From contig NC_057866.1 in the NCBI RefSeq assembly GCF_019393635.1, positions 277,644,874 through 277,708,873 on the forward strand: a DNA stretch of 64,000 nt, written 5' to 3'. The position numbers were made by a program, and so were the translations under genes. This stretch comes from Dromiciops gliroides. Lineage: Eukaryota > Chordata > Mammalia > Microbiotheria > Microbiotheriidae. The notes beneath the pieces are model-generated. The model saw nothing but the letters and a program-made list of their open reading frames with translations, did not search any database and had not been told where the DNA came from. Below are positions 40,601 to 52,740 of this stretch, piece after piece (position 1 is the first letter of the stretch; the number at the start of each line of letters is the position of its first letter).

Positions 40601-41800
40601 ATGTTGTCAAGCTGCCAGAGAGGGCTGCGGTGGGTGTGCACAGGACCTGCCCTGTAAACACAGGAGAAGTGGGCCATGGAGGGGACCACTCATGCTGGAA
40701 CACCCTGTGAGACTTATTGTCAGCCTGTCTTGTCAGTCTGTTAGTCAGTCAACATACATGGATTAAGCTCCTAGTGTTCCAGGCCCTGAGGATACAAAGA
40801 CAGGCTGTCTGCTGAAAAGGGCTCAGCTCCCCCCCCCCCCCCAGCTGGGCCCCTTGCCTGGCACACCACATTGTGTTCCCCAGCTCGACCCCACCACCCA
40901 CTGGGAGCTTCAGCATTTGGGGAGTGTGCATTCAAAGGTCTCCCTGGTCCTGGTTTTCTTTAGGAGAAGGAAGGAGCTGACAACAGATTTACCCGTGGAG
41001 CCTGGGCCACCTTTGATGCTGTTGGATGGAGGGGAGCTCCCCTCCCCAGGACACTCGAGCAGGGCCTGGACAGCTGCCTTCATTCACCTTGCAGAGAACA
41101 TAGGAGAAGATGAATATTTGATGACAGACAGGCCCAACATTGGGATGGGAATAATGGCCCTTGGGAAGGCGGGCCTGGGTTCGGTTACACCAAAGGATCA
41201 AGTGAATGCTGATTAGTCTAATGGTGAAACCTTGAAAGTCTTCAGAAGTGCCTCCTGTTCTTTGTTATGGAGAGACAGTGGAAAGGAGCCCTGAGGGGAA
41301 TGTTGTTAGAGGATCTGGGTTCAAATTCTCCCCCAGGCACTAACTAGCAGCAGCACCTTGGGTAGGTCCTCTTAACTGAAGGGATTCAGAGGCCCTAGAA
41401 TCCACCTCCCTCGTGTTACAGAGGAGGAAACTGAGTTTTGGTGACTTTCCCAAGGTCCCCAAATCCTAAGTATCAGAAGAGGGATTTTGAACCCAGATTC
41501 CCCCCCAATCAGAGTCAGTGCTCTCAGTTGTACCACACTACCTCTGGAGGGAAGAGTAAAAATGGCTCGAATCCTATTTTACCAGCTGAAAGGTATCTGG
41601 GGCCATCTGGTCCAAGGCCCGCAGTTTTGTCAGGCTGAGGCTCAGTGTAGGAAGGGACTTGCCCTTGTTGTCTGGTGGCCACACCCGGAATCCATCCACA
41701 ATGTGACCTTCTGGGACTGACCTTGTGAACACCTGAAATGAGCTGGGGCAGCAGAGTCAGGGGAACCAGCCTGCTGATGACAGCTGACTTTTATACCATC
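40601..41800. other. Intergenic DNA
   Basis: Short repeat B start at about 40745-40800 (ACATGGATTAAGCTCCTAGTG) ending in a C-run (40831-40844). MIR-type fragments at about 41275-41535. The remainder, including 40930-41260, shows nothing recognisable. Confidence 0.4.
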
Positions 41801-42073
41801 TGTCTGTCCACCCACCCATCCATCCGTCCATCCATCTATCCATTCATCCACCCATTCATTCATATATTCATCCATCTATCAATCTATCTTCTCTATCCAT
41901 CCATCCATCCATCCACCCACCCGTCCGTCCGTCCGTCCGTCCGTCCGTCCATCCATCCATCCATCTATCCATTCATCCACCCATTCATTCATACATTCAT
42001 CCATCTATCAATCTATCTTCTCTATCCATCCATCCATCCATCCATCCATCCATCCATCCATCCATCCATCCAT

Positions 42074-42108
<35 letters not shown>

Positions 42109-42160
42109 CCCATCCATCCATCCATCCATTCATCCATTCATCCATCTATCCATCTAAAAT
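41801..42160. repeat. (CCAT)n / (CCGT)n tetranucleotide array
   Basis: About 360 bases of CCAT units with CCGT, CTAT and TTCAT variants. A block of about 129 bases is duplicated in tandem: CCATCTATCCATTCATCCAC begins at both 41832 and 41961. The His/Pro/Ser-rich reading frame across it is a repeat artefact. Confidence 0.95.
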
Positions 42161-44459
42161 ATCGAATTCATTGCCCATGCCCTGTGAGCCAAGCAGGTGG
42201 AGCAAGACTCATGGTTCTCTTTTTACAGATGAGGAAAGGGAGTGTCTCAGAGGACAGGTGACATGTCTAGGATCTTGCCCCTTGGGAAGGGCCTGAAGCA
42301 GCATCAGAATCCAGAACCCTCCAGAGCCTCATTTGATCATCACAACAAACCTGGAAGTAGGTGCTATTATTGCCCCCATTTTACAATGGAGGAAACTGAG
42401 TCAGACAAACTAAGTGACTTGCCCAGGGTCACACAGTTGGTAAGTGTCAGAGGTTAGATTTGAACCCAGGCTTTCCTGACTCCAAGTCTGGCACTTGACC
42501 CACTCTGACACGTAGTTGCCCCTAGTTCAGTGGAGGGTATGAGAGCTGGGAACGAATGCTCAGCTTGGGCTACATGAGGGACAATGAATGTCCTTCCTGC
42601 TGGACTCAGTTTTCCTGGAAACAGTCGCCCAGTCAGCAAGCACTTCTTAGTCTTGGCAGCAGACTGTGCAGGAAAGCCTCCCCCAGAGTATGAATAAGAC
42701 CAGGGACAGTCACGCTCAGATTGGTCACAGGAGGGGTGCCCGCATTCACAACAAACATACCTCTTCCAGAGGAAGAGTTTCTAATGGGAGCCAGCCCTTC
42801 TCCACTGCAGGCCTCTGACCCAGCTGTGAGTCACTGCCCTCAGGGGAGGATGCTTTGGGTGGTTTTCTTTAGCCATAAAATGTCAAATGCCCGGGGCTGG
42901 CATTTCCCTAGTGGGGCTGCTTGGCAAAGCAAGGGTGTGGCATTGGCCTCAGTTTCTCTGACGGGGCGTGTAGTCAGCTTGTTGGTCTGGGTGCGGATGA
43001 GTGTTACAGAATCAGAGCAGGGCCCACGGGCCTGTCTGCCTAAAAGTGGGTTTAGCCCCGAGGCTGCTGCTGCCTTTTAGGAGAGTAGGCCTCCGGACAG
43101 CGTCAATCTCTTGTTAGTAGCAGAACCCTGGAGCCTCCAGTCTGAGGTTCCTGGGGCAAGGCTGGCTTGGCATTGGAGGCAGAGGGTGACCTTCCCGATG
43201 GAGGTGCTCTCAAAGGAGAAGTGGGCTTGGAAGTGCTCACCGGTTAATTTAAAAAAGGATGGGCTCTTCTTCCTCTGTCTCTCACCCATCCGTGCCCAAC
43301 AAGGAGGATGTTGCCACTCGGCACCAGGGCCACACAGAGCTGAGGAGAAGCCTGGGTCCTGCCCTCCCAGAGCCCGAAGTCTAGTGAGGAGCAAGCCCCC
43401 AGCTGGAATGCAGCGATGCCCAGGTTACCGTAATGACTGAATGTCAGTGGGGTGGGGAGTTGTCAGGAGGGATGCCAGGGGTGAGTGACTCAGGCCTGTG
43501 GTGAGGAGCACTAATAAGCACATGGCTCTGTGTAATACTCATCGCCTGTCAAAGGAAAACAATAGGGAGAGAGGCCTGGCATGTGGCTTAGGTGAGATGG
43601 GACCTCAGCAGGTAGACAGAACAGGAGCGAGGCCTGCACTTCTGACCTTCCTGCAGAAAGATCCCAGGGCCCTGGACCCTCTTCTCCAAGGGGACCTGGG
43701 ATGCTGCCTGGGAGACTAAGAGCCCTGGGTCTGCAGTCACACTGCTCAGTGTGAGCTTGGATAAGTCATTTCTCCCTGGAGCCTGTAAAATGAGAGGGTT
43801 GGACCATGGGGCCACGGAGATCCTCCCCAGCTCCAGAACTCAGATTTTAGGATGCTAGAGATTGTAGGATCTATGGAATGGTCTCGGGTTTACAGAGGGT
43901 TTACAGAGATCTAGAGAGTGAGAGTTGTCCAAGGTCATTTAACCAGAAAGTGGATGGATGCAAGCCTGCTGGGAAGATTGCTGTTCTGGAGTTAAAGGAT
44001 CTGGGTTCAAATTCTGACTCTGCTACTTCCTGCCTGTGTGACCTTGGGTAAGTAGGTTCTCCTCCCTTGGCCTCATCTGTGAAATGAGGAAGTGGGCAAG
44101 TGGCTCTTTGAACCTGTGGTCACTTGACAGTATGCTTGGCCGTTTGCTGCTGGCCAGCATTGCCAGGCTGCTTGGACCAGCAGGCATCCTGGGGTGGCGA
44201 CAGTGGGGCAACAGGGGCAAGCACCAGCCCCAGATGACCAAGGGGCCCCAGAGATGCCTGCAGCCTTTAGCAGGCAGGCTGGGATTTCTCCCTCTTCCTC
44301 CCCCCTCCCATGTGTATCTCCTGGAAAAATGAAGTCAAACAGGTTTAGCAGGCAGGCAGACAATGGGTGGCTGGGACGAAGGGCTGGGGCCGATGCTCAG
44401 GGTTACCTGAGGGTCAGAGCTCCAAGGAGCTGGCATCGGACTGCCCCTGGGCACCGTGC
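42161..44459. other. Intergenic DNA upstream of the second CpG island
   Basis: MIRs at about 42205-42530 (ATGGAGGAAACTGAGTCAGAC, GTAAGTGTCAGAGGTTAGAT), 43700-43860 and 43960-44130 (TCTGACTCTGCTACTTCCTGCC). 42560-43700 is unassigned. No exon seen. Confidence 0.45.
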
Positions 44460-45370
44460 AGAGGCCAGACCAGGCTGAGGGAGGGAGGGGAGAGGAGGGG
44501 GCAGCCCCGAGCCTGGAGCCTGCAGCCACGCTGCCTCCCCCCACCCTTGGGTGCAAGCACCCATATCGGGGGATCACAGAGTCCACCCTGGCTGCTGGGT
44601 GACCCGGGGCGGGCACCGCCGTCTCTGGGCCCCGGTATCCGGTGCGCTGGGCTCCAGCCCCTAGACTGTCACCCCCAACTCTCCTGCACTCCGGGCCCTC
44701 TGGGCCATACTGGGGCGCGGTGACCCCACAGAACGCAGGGACAATGCTCGGGTCTGCCCGCAGACGCAGCGATGGCACAGGGGAAGAGCCCTGGGCACAG
44801 CAGGACACCCGGGGGGATGACCTTGAGGGACGGGCACGTGGGGCGGGGCCGTGGGAGGAGGGCCTAGGGGCGGGGCCGGAGGGGCGGGGCCGGGCCGGCC
44901 AAAGAATGGGGGCGGGGTGGCTGAGGCCGCACAGGTGCGGACAGAGTGACCCCCGACGGAGGGCGCGCGTCCGTGGCAGCCCCCGGAGCGGCTGGCCGCT
45001 TTGGGATTGGCGGAGGCAGTGGCTGGAGGGCAGCGGCGGCCAGCCCGGCCCTGGCCCTGGTCCCCGGCCTGGCTGAGACTGGGGACCCGGACTCCTTGGC
45101 TTTGGGACGGAGCGTCTGGCAACCCCGGAGCCCCCAGGTACGGCTCGGGTAGGGGAGCGGAGGAGGGAGGCGGCCCATGGCTCTGTGGTTCTGTCCACGC
45201 TCTGGGCCGAGCCGGAGGACGCACTGCTGCTCTGGGCTCTGTACCTCAGGTCCCGTGCGTGGGCGTGTGCACGCGCGTGTTGGGGAGGCCGGGGGTGGCA
45301 GGGAGGGTAGTACTGGTGGTGGTGGAAAGAGGGGCACTTTCCCCAGGGCGCATGCCCAAAGGACAGCCGG
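44460..45370 (+). promoter_or_regulatory. MTUS1: CpG island, probable MTUS1 promoter and non-coding exon 1
   Basis: GC- and CpG-rich block standing out sharply from both flanks. It has four GC boxes (GGGCGGGG type) within 44841-44920 and a CACGTG E-box at 44835-44840. A good + strand splice donor CCCCCAG|GTACGG ends a candidate exon at 45137, and no coding start of a known family lies before it. By human gene order MTUS1, a microtubule-associated tumour-suppressor gene, follows FGL1 in the same direction, so this island is its likely promoter. No MTUS1 protein sequence is present in the remaining 19 kb, which fits a long first intron. Identity is inferred from synteny; an unrelated or alternative promoter is possible. 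Long minus-strand open frames here are Arg/Pro/Ser-rich shadows. Confidence 0.5.
44835..44920 (+). promoter_or_regulatory. E-box plus four GC boxes (SP/KLF cluster)
   Basis: CACGTG at 44835-44840 is followed by GGGCGGGGCC (44841), GGGGCGGGGCC (44867), GGGGCGGGGC (44881) and GGGGCGGGG (44909). The spacing of about 14 to 28 bases is typical of a TATA-less core promoter. Transcription start is expected shortly downstream. Confidence 0.5.
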
Positions 45371-48300
45371 CTTGGCCACCCCCTCCAGGGGGGACCTTGG
45401 CTTAGAGCCCTGTTCCTTCCTAACCTCAGTTTACCCAGCTGTCCAGGGAGAGGTCCAAGGGAGCCCAAGTTGCACAGGCTGACACACGAGTGCTGGGGAG
45501 CCCCCGGGCACCCAGCCCACGCTGGAGATGGGAAGGGAGCGTTGCTGCTGTCCTGCTCATGCTTTGGGCTGGAGGGGAGGACCGACGGGGAGGTCCTGAG
45601 TGGACCCAGTGGGCAGAGTTCTTATTAAGTTACCTGGGGCGTCTGAGGCCTGTTAATTAAGCAGTTTTCCCAACCTACTCCTTCCCCTCCGGTAATTGTG
45701 GGAAGGGCTAGGGGCCAGGCACAGGCTGACCGTCTTGAGGGTGTTTGTGAGTGTGTGTAGGGGGGGTAGCGTGGACTCCCAGCCTCAGTTTCTGCTTCTG
45801 TAAAAATGGGAGCATTCCCCATTTCTACAGAAGCAGTTTAGTGACCCACAGGCCCTCTCTGCCTCAGGCTACCCTGAAGAGCTTAGTGCTTTGAGGGTGC
45901 CAGGCAGGGACCCTCCTCTTATGATCCCCACTTTACAGATGGGGCACACTGAGGCACAGAGAAGTCACGCAGCTCACCCAGGGTCCCCTAGCCAGTCTCT
46001 AAGTCTTCTCCAGCCCCTTTCAGGATTCCCATTAGTGAAGAGAGAGGGGACCTACTTCCTTTCTGTCCCAGAAATTCTGGGGAATGGCTCTTATGCCTCC
46101 GGAATCCCCCTGACAAGGAGAGTGTGCCACGAAGGGAAACCGGGTGCCCAGAGTGTCGGATCTGAGTCAGGACGCCCTGAGTTCAAATCCAGTCTCAGAC
46201 CATCTTAGCTGTGGGACCCTAGACAGGTCTCTCTACCTCTGTGTGCCTCAGAGACAGTGAATCCCTTCTGCCCAGCCCAGCCTAGGTTGGTGTGAAGATA
46301 GAACCACATAGTATTTGGGAAGTGCTTCACAGACCTTAGGGGCTTGCTATGCAATGTTGCTATTGACCTGACTCTGCCTGACCTCATCAATGTAAGTCTG
46401 GGAGAGTGTCAGTCCTCGGAGGGCAGAGGCACATGACCTGGCTCTGTGCCCAGGTGTCCAGTACAGGTAGCTGCCTAGAAAGCTGTGGCTGGACATCAGT
46501 TGTGCCTATCCTGGAGCACCCCCCCCCCCTCTGTGTTCTGGGAACTTAGTTCATAGATTTCCTGAGCTTGATGGAAAACCACCCATTGATCAGATGAGCA
46601 CACTGAGTCCCAGGGCTTTTGGAAGGCATTCTGGGAGGCCTGAGAATGCTCCTTTCCTCTTGGCTTTTTGTAGCCATGAATGACTTTCCCCAGCCGAGGA
46701 TTCTGGGTCAGGAACCCTGGCTTGAGGCTAGAGAGAGACTGAGACCGATTTAGGGTGTGGCCTTTAACACAGCTAGAAACAGTAAACCCTCACCAGAACC
46801 GAGCCTTCAGGCTTGGTTTGGTTTGCTTTGGTGTTGGAGGCCACAGGACTAGGGCTGGCCTAAAGCCGACTCTTCCACCCAGGAGGAAAAAAGCTTTTGT
46901 GGGAGGTTCCAAACTGACTCAGATGCTCGATCTCCTTCAGGTGCTTGCTCTCTCCAGTGAAGCAGATCTCCATCCATTCTCGGCAGGGGGTGGTGGGTGG
47001 GTGGGGGGGAGGTGGGGGAGGGCATGGCCAGTGTTTGGTCCTCCCAGAAACTTCGATAGACAGGAGGCTGTGTGGAAAGGGGCTGGAATCTGCCAGGGGA
47101 GACCCAGCTTCCTTCATTTAGCCATTTGTATGAGTCCTCTGGAGCCTCGATTTCCCCACCTCCATAGGTGGCTGCCTGACTCTAAGCATGCCTTTCTCCA
47201 TGGAGATCGAAGGAGGTCCTGCACACCCTCCATGCACTAGGTGAGGCCTACACAGCCATGGGTCGGGGCCTTTGTTACTATTAGTATGACCACCTGGTGT
47301 GCTGCGATGCATGACATTTTCATGGGAAAAGCAGTCCAGCCCTGCGGCCTGGCCCTTTTTTTTTTTTTTTTTTATGCTGGCCAGGCAGACTGGAACTGCC
47401 TTTTTGGGCCTTGAACTGCTTCCCCCAGAGTTCTGACTTGATGTGAAGGGATTGTCGAGATGGCCCTGAGGCCTTGAAGGCCACACAGTCTCTGCTGGAG
47501 CCTACCGTGGTCGAAAAGCAGAGGCTTTCTGAGCTGGGTGGTGGACTTTGCCTCCCGGCCAGGAATGTGGCAGCCCCCCGGCATCTCTGGGAAGCCTGTG
47601 ATGACGATAAAGAGGGTGAACAGGTCCTTATCGGTTCCTTCGGGCTGATAACCAAACCCTATTGAGCTCCTCTCTATACTTCAGCTGCTCAAACTGCCTC
47701 TCCTTCATTCAGTACACAGTCGGGGCTGGAGGAGAGGCACTTACTATGGCTCTAGGTATGTCACTTCCCTCTCTGTGCCCCAGTTTCCCCAGAACCTCCA
47801 TCTAGTCCAATTGGCCAATAACGTTAGAGAACTGGGTGAAGGGAAGTCAAAATGAGGCCCTTGTAGGACCGAGACAGGGGAGGGGCACAGGGAAGCAGGT
47901 GCTGGGGGTGCCCTCTGGAGCCGAGGTTCCTCGGAGGGTCCATCTCAGGCCTGGCACTGGGAGGGACATTGGGGAGCACAAATCACAGATTTAGAGTTTG
48001 AGGGAGGAGAGACCTCAGCTCACTTTACAGCTGAAGAAATTGAGGCAAACAGAGGTTAAGTGACTTGCCCAAGGTCACACAGCAATTAAGTGTCTGAGTC
48101 AGGATTTGAACTGAGGGCTTTCTGACTGCAGGCCCAGCTCATGGTCATGAGAATTGGAAGGGATGTTAGGCAGCAACTGGTCCATTTCTGATTTGATAAT
48201 GGAGGACACAGAGTGCGGGTCTAGTGGCCCCAGAGCCCCAGAGCCCATGGTCTTTCCCGGGCTCTCTCCTGGGCAGAGGGAGGGAGACTCTCCAAAGCTC

Positions 48301-48589
48301 TACCTGGAAGAAGGAAGCCCTCCCTCCACAACAGCACACCTGACCAGGAGGGGAGTTCTGAGCCTCCCCTGGCGGATGTGGTGTCTCCCGGGCTGGCCAG
48401 TTCCCCTTGTGGCCAGCTCCTACCGTCAGCAGGCATGCTTCCCCAGGCACAGAACAGAGGCCCTCCTCTGTGGCTGCCTCCCCTCCACTGCTGCTCTTGG
48501 TGCTGTCCCCTGGGCCCAGCTGGTCCAGTCCTTGTTCCCTCCTCCTCCCGCCCAAGTCATTCCTTCTCCAGTCTAAACAGCTTTAGTTC
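45371..48589. other. Presumed MTUS1 intron 1, left part
   Basis: MIR-type pieces at about 45890-46010, 46125-46350 and 47985-48160; T-run at 47357-47374; C-run at about 46520-46530. Inverted pair of GTAAAAATGGGA/ATTTCTACAG-like sequence at about 45797-45835. No exon recognised. Confidence 0.4.
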
Positions 48590-49010
48590 ATTTCCTCAGT
48601 GCTCCTGGGGTGTGGTTTCTGGCCCCTCCCCATGCTGCTTGACCCCAGCCTTCTGAAAATGTGGGGCCCACAACTGACCTCAGCCCTCCAGGTGTGGTCT
48701 GAGCAGGGCCTCATCCTGAGCCTCATAGCTCTCTTAAAGCAGCCTCAAGTCCCATCCACTTTGCCTCCCCTGCATGTTGAGGTTGGCTCATGGGACATGC
48801 TGTCCACTGAGACCTCCAGATTTTTGTCAGCCGGGCTGCTGCCCAGCTGTGCTTGTCCCATTGTGTGCTTATGAAGCTTTCTGCAGACTTCCTCTTGGAA
48901 CTGGCCTGTCCATCCCGGATTCGGTCACCTGCAGTGGAGTGTGCCTTCCTGGCTTGGCACCCTATACTGTGTTTGGGTGTGGATGAAAACGTTGACCTAT
49001 GTGGTAGTTC
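48590..49010 (+). repeat. L3/CR1-type LINE fragment
   Basis: GGCCCACAACTGACCTCAGCC, CTCCAGGTGTGGTCTGAGCAG, GGCCTCATCC, then TTTTTGTCAGCCGGGCTGCTG follow the 3' part of CR1-like LINEs (known wording CCCAGAACTGGACACAGTACTCCAGGTG... broken here for length). Very old in mammals. Confidence 0.6.
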
Positions 49011-50812
49011 TCTGATAAATCGGGCCCTCACTGTGTTTGCCAAGTGAATTAGGAACACAAATGAGCCCACTTTAAAAGAGACCTGAGAATTCCCTTTTGA
49101 ACAGAGGGGGCCTAGGTCCAGAGCTGGATAATACCTCAGACTCCATCATGTCCTTATTTGACAGCTGGGGAAACTGAGGCACAGAGAGGGAAGTGACATG
49201 GCCAGAGTCATAGTAAGTGTCTGAGATCTTCCTGACCCTAAGTCCAGAGTTCTCTCGGTGTTTGGACCTAGAAGACTGTTTGCTTATGGCTTGGGTTGAG
49301 TAGAGTCTTCTTGGGCAATGAAGGGACAATTTAGGTGTGATGTTTTTCTGGCACTCATTCAGAGAGGGGAAAGGTTGGGAACACAATCCCTGCGAGCCTG
49401 GTGAATTCCAGCCCCGGGTGGTGCTGTGCCCTAACCTCCTGTGACAAGGTCTGGGTGGCCTTGGGGTTCTGGCAGAGGGCTGGGCCGGCCTGGTGTCTCA
49501 AACTCACTCCAAGCCGAGGTGCGGGGGCCAGACAAAGCAGCAGGGCGGGCGGCCTTCTGAGGAGGCAGAGATGGATCTTCCAAGAGCCAGGCTCCACAGC
49601 ACCTGGAACACTTTCTCCTGCTAGAAGCGGGACTCGTTTCCCAGCCATACAGCAGAGGGCTTCTTTTAGCTACAGGAAGCAGAGTTTGTGGTGGTTTGAG
49701 TTGTGTTTTTAAGAAAATTAATCTTTAACTTTTCATGTAAATGGGTGAACTACCAAGGTGAGCTTCCAAAGTCCAGAATATTGCCACCCTCCCATGGCCC
49801 CAAGTGGGGCCCGGGCCGGGCCCAAAGCTCTCTGCTGAAAGCGTGCCCTGGTCCCAGCACTCCCCAGGGCCTCTTGCCGTTGTGGGTCCCAGCCACCTGT
49901 CGGATGGTAACCTGATCTTGTGAACGGCCAGGAACCCTGGAAATGTTTAACCCTGGCGAATCCCTTCCCTGGCGGCCGGAGAGGGGAAGGGTGGGACCTG
50001 CTTCTGTGCCCACTTCTCCAGCCTTGTGTCTGTCTGCTAAGTGAGAGGTGGTCAGGGAGGGAGGGCGGCTTGGGCCCTCCCCTATGGGTACCCACCTTGT
50101 GCTGGGTGGAGATCCATTACCCAACGACTTCTATTAAGCACTTCCTATGTGTGGGGCTGCCGGGAAGCCAGGAATGTGGGCCCTGCCCTTCTGAAGGGGA
50201 CATGGGTGTATATACAGAACTGATGGACGGTGTGCCCTGTGATGTGTCTCTGCCTAGGACAGTTCAGCTCTGGGGGCAAGAAATAGAAACAGGGTGGGTG
50301 GAAACCTTCTGATTCAGAAGAGCCTGTGGGGGATGGGACTCAGACTGAAGTGTTCCTTCCTGACTCGGGTCAGGGTCGGGCTTCCTGGGGTGGCCAGTAG
50401 ATCTACCAAGCCTGTAGGGCTCAGGTGGTGAGTGACAGCAGATGCCCGTGGGCTGGGCCCCCTTCCTGGGCAGGCTGCTTTAGATTGTAATAGACCGGCT
50501 TTCTTCCTGAGCACACTCGAGCCCAGAGGAGATGGCCAGAGCCAGCCCTCAGTGGTCACCTGTACCCATTCTTCCTGCTCTTGGGGAGGCCGCTCTCAAT
50601 CCAGACTGTGCTGGGCTGGACAGTGTCACGCTGTGGGGACGAGCGCTGAGCGAACCATCGGTGGAGGCCGCAGGGTCCTGCTTAGGACTCAGCCTGCTGG
50701 AGCCACTGGTCATTAGGTGTTGTAGGGGGTCTTAGGGGTCATTTGGGCATAGGCACAGGGCATCTAGAGCTAGAAGGGACCACCATGACTGCTGAGTCCA
50801 ATCCCCCATTGG
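49011..50812. other. Presumed intron, mostly unassigned
   Basis: MIR-like piece at about 49110-49260 (TTATTTGACAGCTGGGGAAAC). A repeat B start at about 50115-50200 (CTTCTATTAAGCACTTCCTAT). No exon seen. Confidence 0.4.
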
Positions 50813-50827
50813 ACAGATAGGGAAACT

Positions 50828-51045
50828 TGTGTTCTGATTCTTCTTTCACAACGTGACTAATGCAGAAATCTGTTTAATGTGATTGTACATATATAACCTA
50901 TGTCAGATTGCTTTTTGTCTTGGGGAGGGGGGAGGGAAGGGAGGGAGGGAAAAAAATTTAGAACTAGAAATCTTATGAAAACAAATGTTGAAAACTATCT
51001 TACATATAAGTGGAAAATAATAAAATGCTTTTATGAGAAAAAAAT
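50828..51045 (+). mobile_element. 5'-truncated L1 3' end with target duplication
   Basis: GATTGTACATATATAACCTAT, CAGATTGCTTTTTGTCTTGGG, GGAGGGAAGGGAGGGAGGG and AAAATAATAAAATGC, then a short A tail: the marsupial L1 3' terminus. It is bounded by ACAGATAGGGAAACT (50813-50827) and ACAGATGGGGAAACT (51046-51060), a 15-base target duplication with one mismatch, and it splits a MIR-type repeat. Confidence 0.88.
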
Positions 51046-51060
51046 ACAGATGGGGAAACT

Positions 51061-52740
51061 GAGGCCCACAGGAGTGACCATGATCCAGTCCCCTCTTTGA
51101 CAGCTGGCCAAACTGAGGCCCTGAAATGTAAAGGAAATTTCATGTGGTCAGGCTGCAGGTGAGTGGCTGAATTGGGACTCAGACACAGCTGACTCATAGA
51201 CCAGATGACTTGGGATCCCCTTTGGTGTGAGTGATGTAGGGCACAGCCCATTCATGAGACTCTCTGTCCGTGTCCTCCCTGAGGTTTGCCACAGGGGGTC
51301 TACCCAGTGTGCCGAAGGCCTTCCTCCTGACCCTTCAGGACACCGTGGGGCCACCCCCGGCTTCCCTCGCCTTTCCCTGGTGACACGCCAGCTCTCTCTG
51401 AAGTCATTCTTTGGCTCTAGGTTTGTCACTGCCTGCTCACATCCTCTGCCCGGCCAGTTGCTCCTAGGGCTTCCCATCAAGGTGTGCTGCAGCTGGCTCC
51501 TGCTGGCTCTGGAGAGCCGCTTGTTAAATGTCTAGTGTGAGCATTTACATTTTGGAAATCAGCAAGGGCTCAAACCAGGGCTTGATAGATTGTTTTGTGG
51601 TTATCTAGATTGAAGAGTGATAGAGCAGATGTTAATGGTGCAGATGTCCTCAAAGTCAGTCTCCGATCCCTTGCCTCGATGGTGCTGACTGTCATTGTCA
51701 TTCTTGAGATGCCCTACAGTGCCTGGGGGAGGACGGCAGAACTAAGAGAGGATTGGGGGGTTCTGGGATGAGTTTGGGGTCATTGAGGGGCTGGTGATGT
51801 TCTGGAAACAATCTAGCCCTCCTCTTCCTCCTCCTCCTCCTCCACTAGACTGATGGGCCAGCCAACGAAATGCCTTGGAAAGTGGCTGCCTCCCCGACCC
51901 GGGCTGGGGAGAGAAGCACCAGCTTTGGTGGTCCAGCCCTCACTGAGGTTATTTATAAACGCTGGGCTGAGAGCCGGCCCTACGCAGAAAAAGGAACTCC
52001 ATTTTGTCTGGGGAAGCACCATTTACACACACACACACACACACACACCCTTATATCTATGATATATATAATTAATATATATATATATATATATATTTAA
52101 AATTTCATTGTGTATATGTGTATACACACACACACACACATATATCTTAATTATTTCCTATTTATCCCATAGCACATATTTGTCGCATGTCTTCCTCATT
52201 AGATTGTAAGCCCCTTGAGGACAGGGACCGTCTTTGTCTCTTTTTGTATCCCCCAACTTAGCTTAGCACAGGACACAACAGGTGTTTAATCAATGCATAT
52301 TGACTCAGTAGCTACCGGTAATTCAGACAGACTGTTTATAGACGGATCAACATTGTGGGGAGCCCCACCTTTATGGGGAGCTGGCAGATGACCATGACTG
52401 GAAGATCACTCCCTCACTCTCTTGTGTCCTTGAAAGGTATTGGCCTGGAATTCTGTCTTTCCATCACAGTCAGATATTTGAATTCTGGGGACACAATTCT
52501 ATTTTGGGGGTTCAAAGCAGCTACTTTCCTTGGTCATTCTGGGGGAAAGTGATTTTCTTCCCCAATCTGGAAAGTAACAGCTTAATCTCAGCGCTCTTAA
52601 CTCTCCTCCCATGAAAATATTTATTTCACAAAGACAGTCACAGATTGTGAGCAAACCCATCTACCAAAGCCAGCAGTAAAAGTCATTGGGGAAGTCACAC
52701 AGATGAAGGGGGCATGGAAAGCTCTCCGTTAGCAAGATGG
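51061..52740. other. Presumed intron with simple repeats and an L2
   Basis: (CA)n at 52024-52048, AT-rich (TA)n at about 52060-52097, (CA)n again at 52125-52140, and an L2 3' end at 52145-52310 (TTAGATTGTAAGCCCCTTGAG, TTTTTGTATCCCCCAACTTAG). The CCT trinucleotide tract at 51818-51845 is short. No exon seen. Confidence 0.5.

Noticed and set aside
41738-42157. His/Pro/Ser-rich 139-codon frame, CRISPR-like regular repeats
   Set aside because: A tetranucleotide microsatellite; no spacers and no associated genes, in a mammalian genome.
44335-45468. 377-codon minus-strand open frame over the second CpG island
   Set aside because: Arg/Pro/Ser-rich, no domain, overlapped by other long frames on both strands; typical of GC-rich non-coding DNA.
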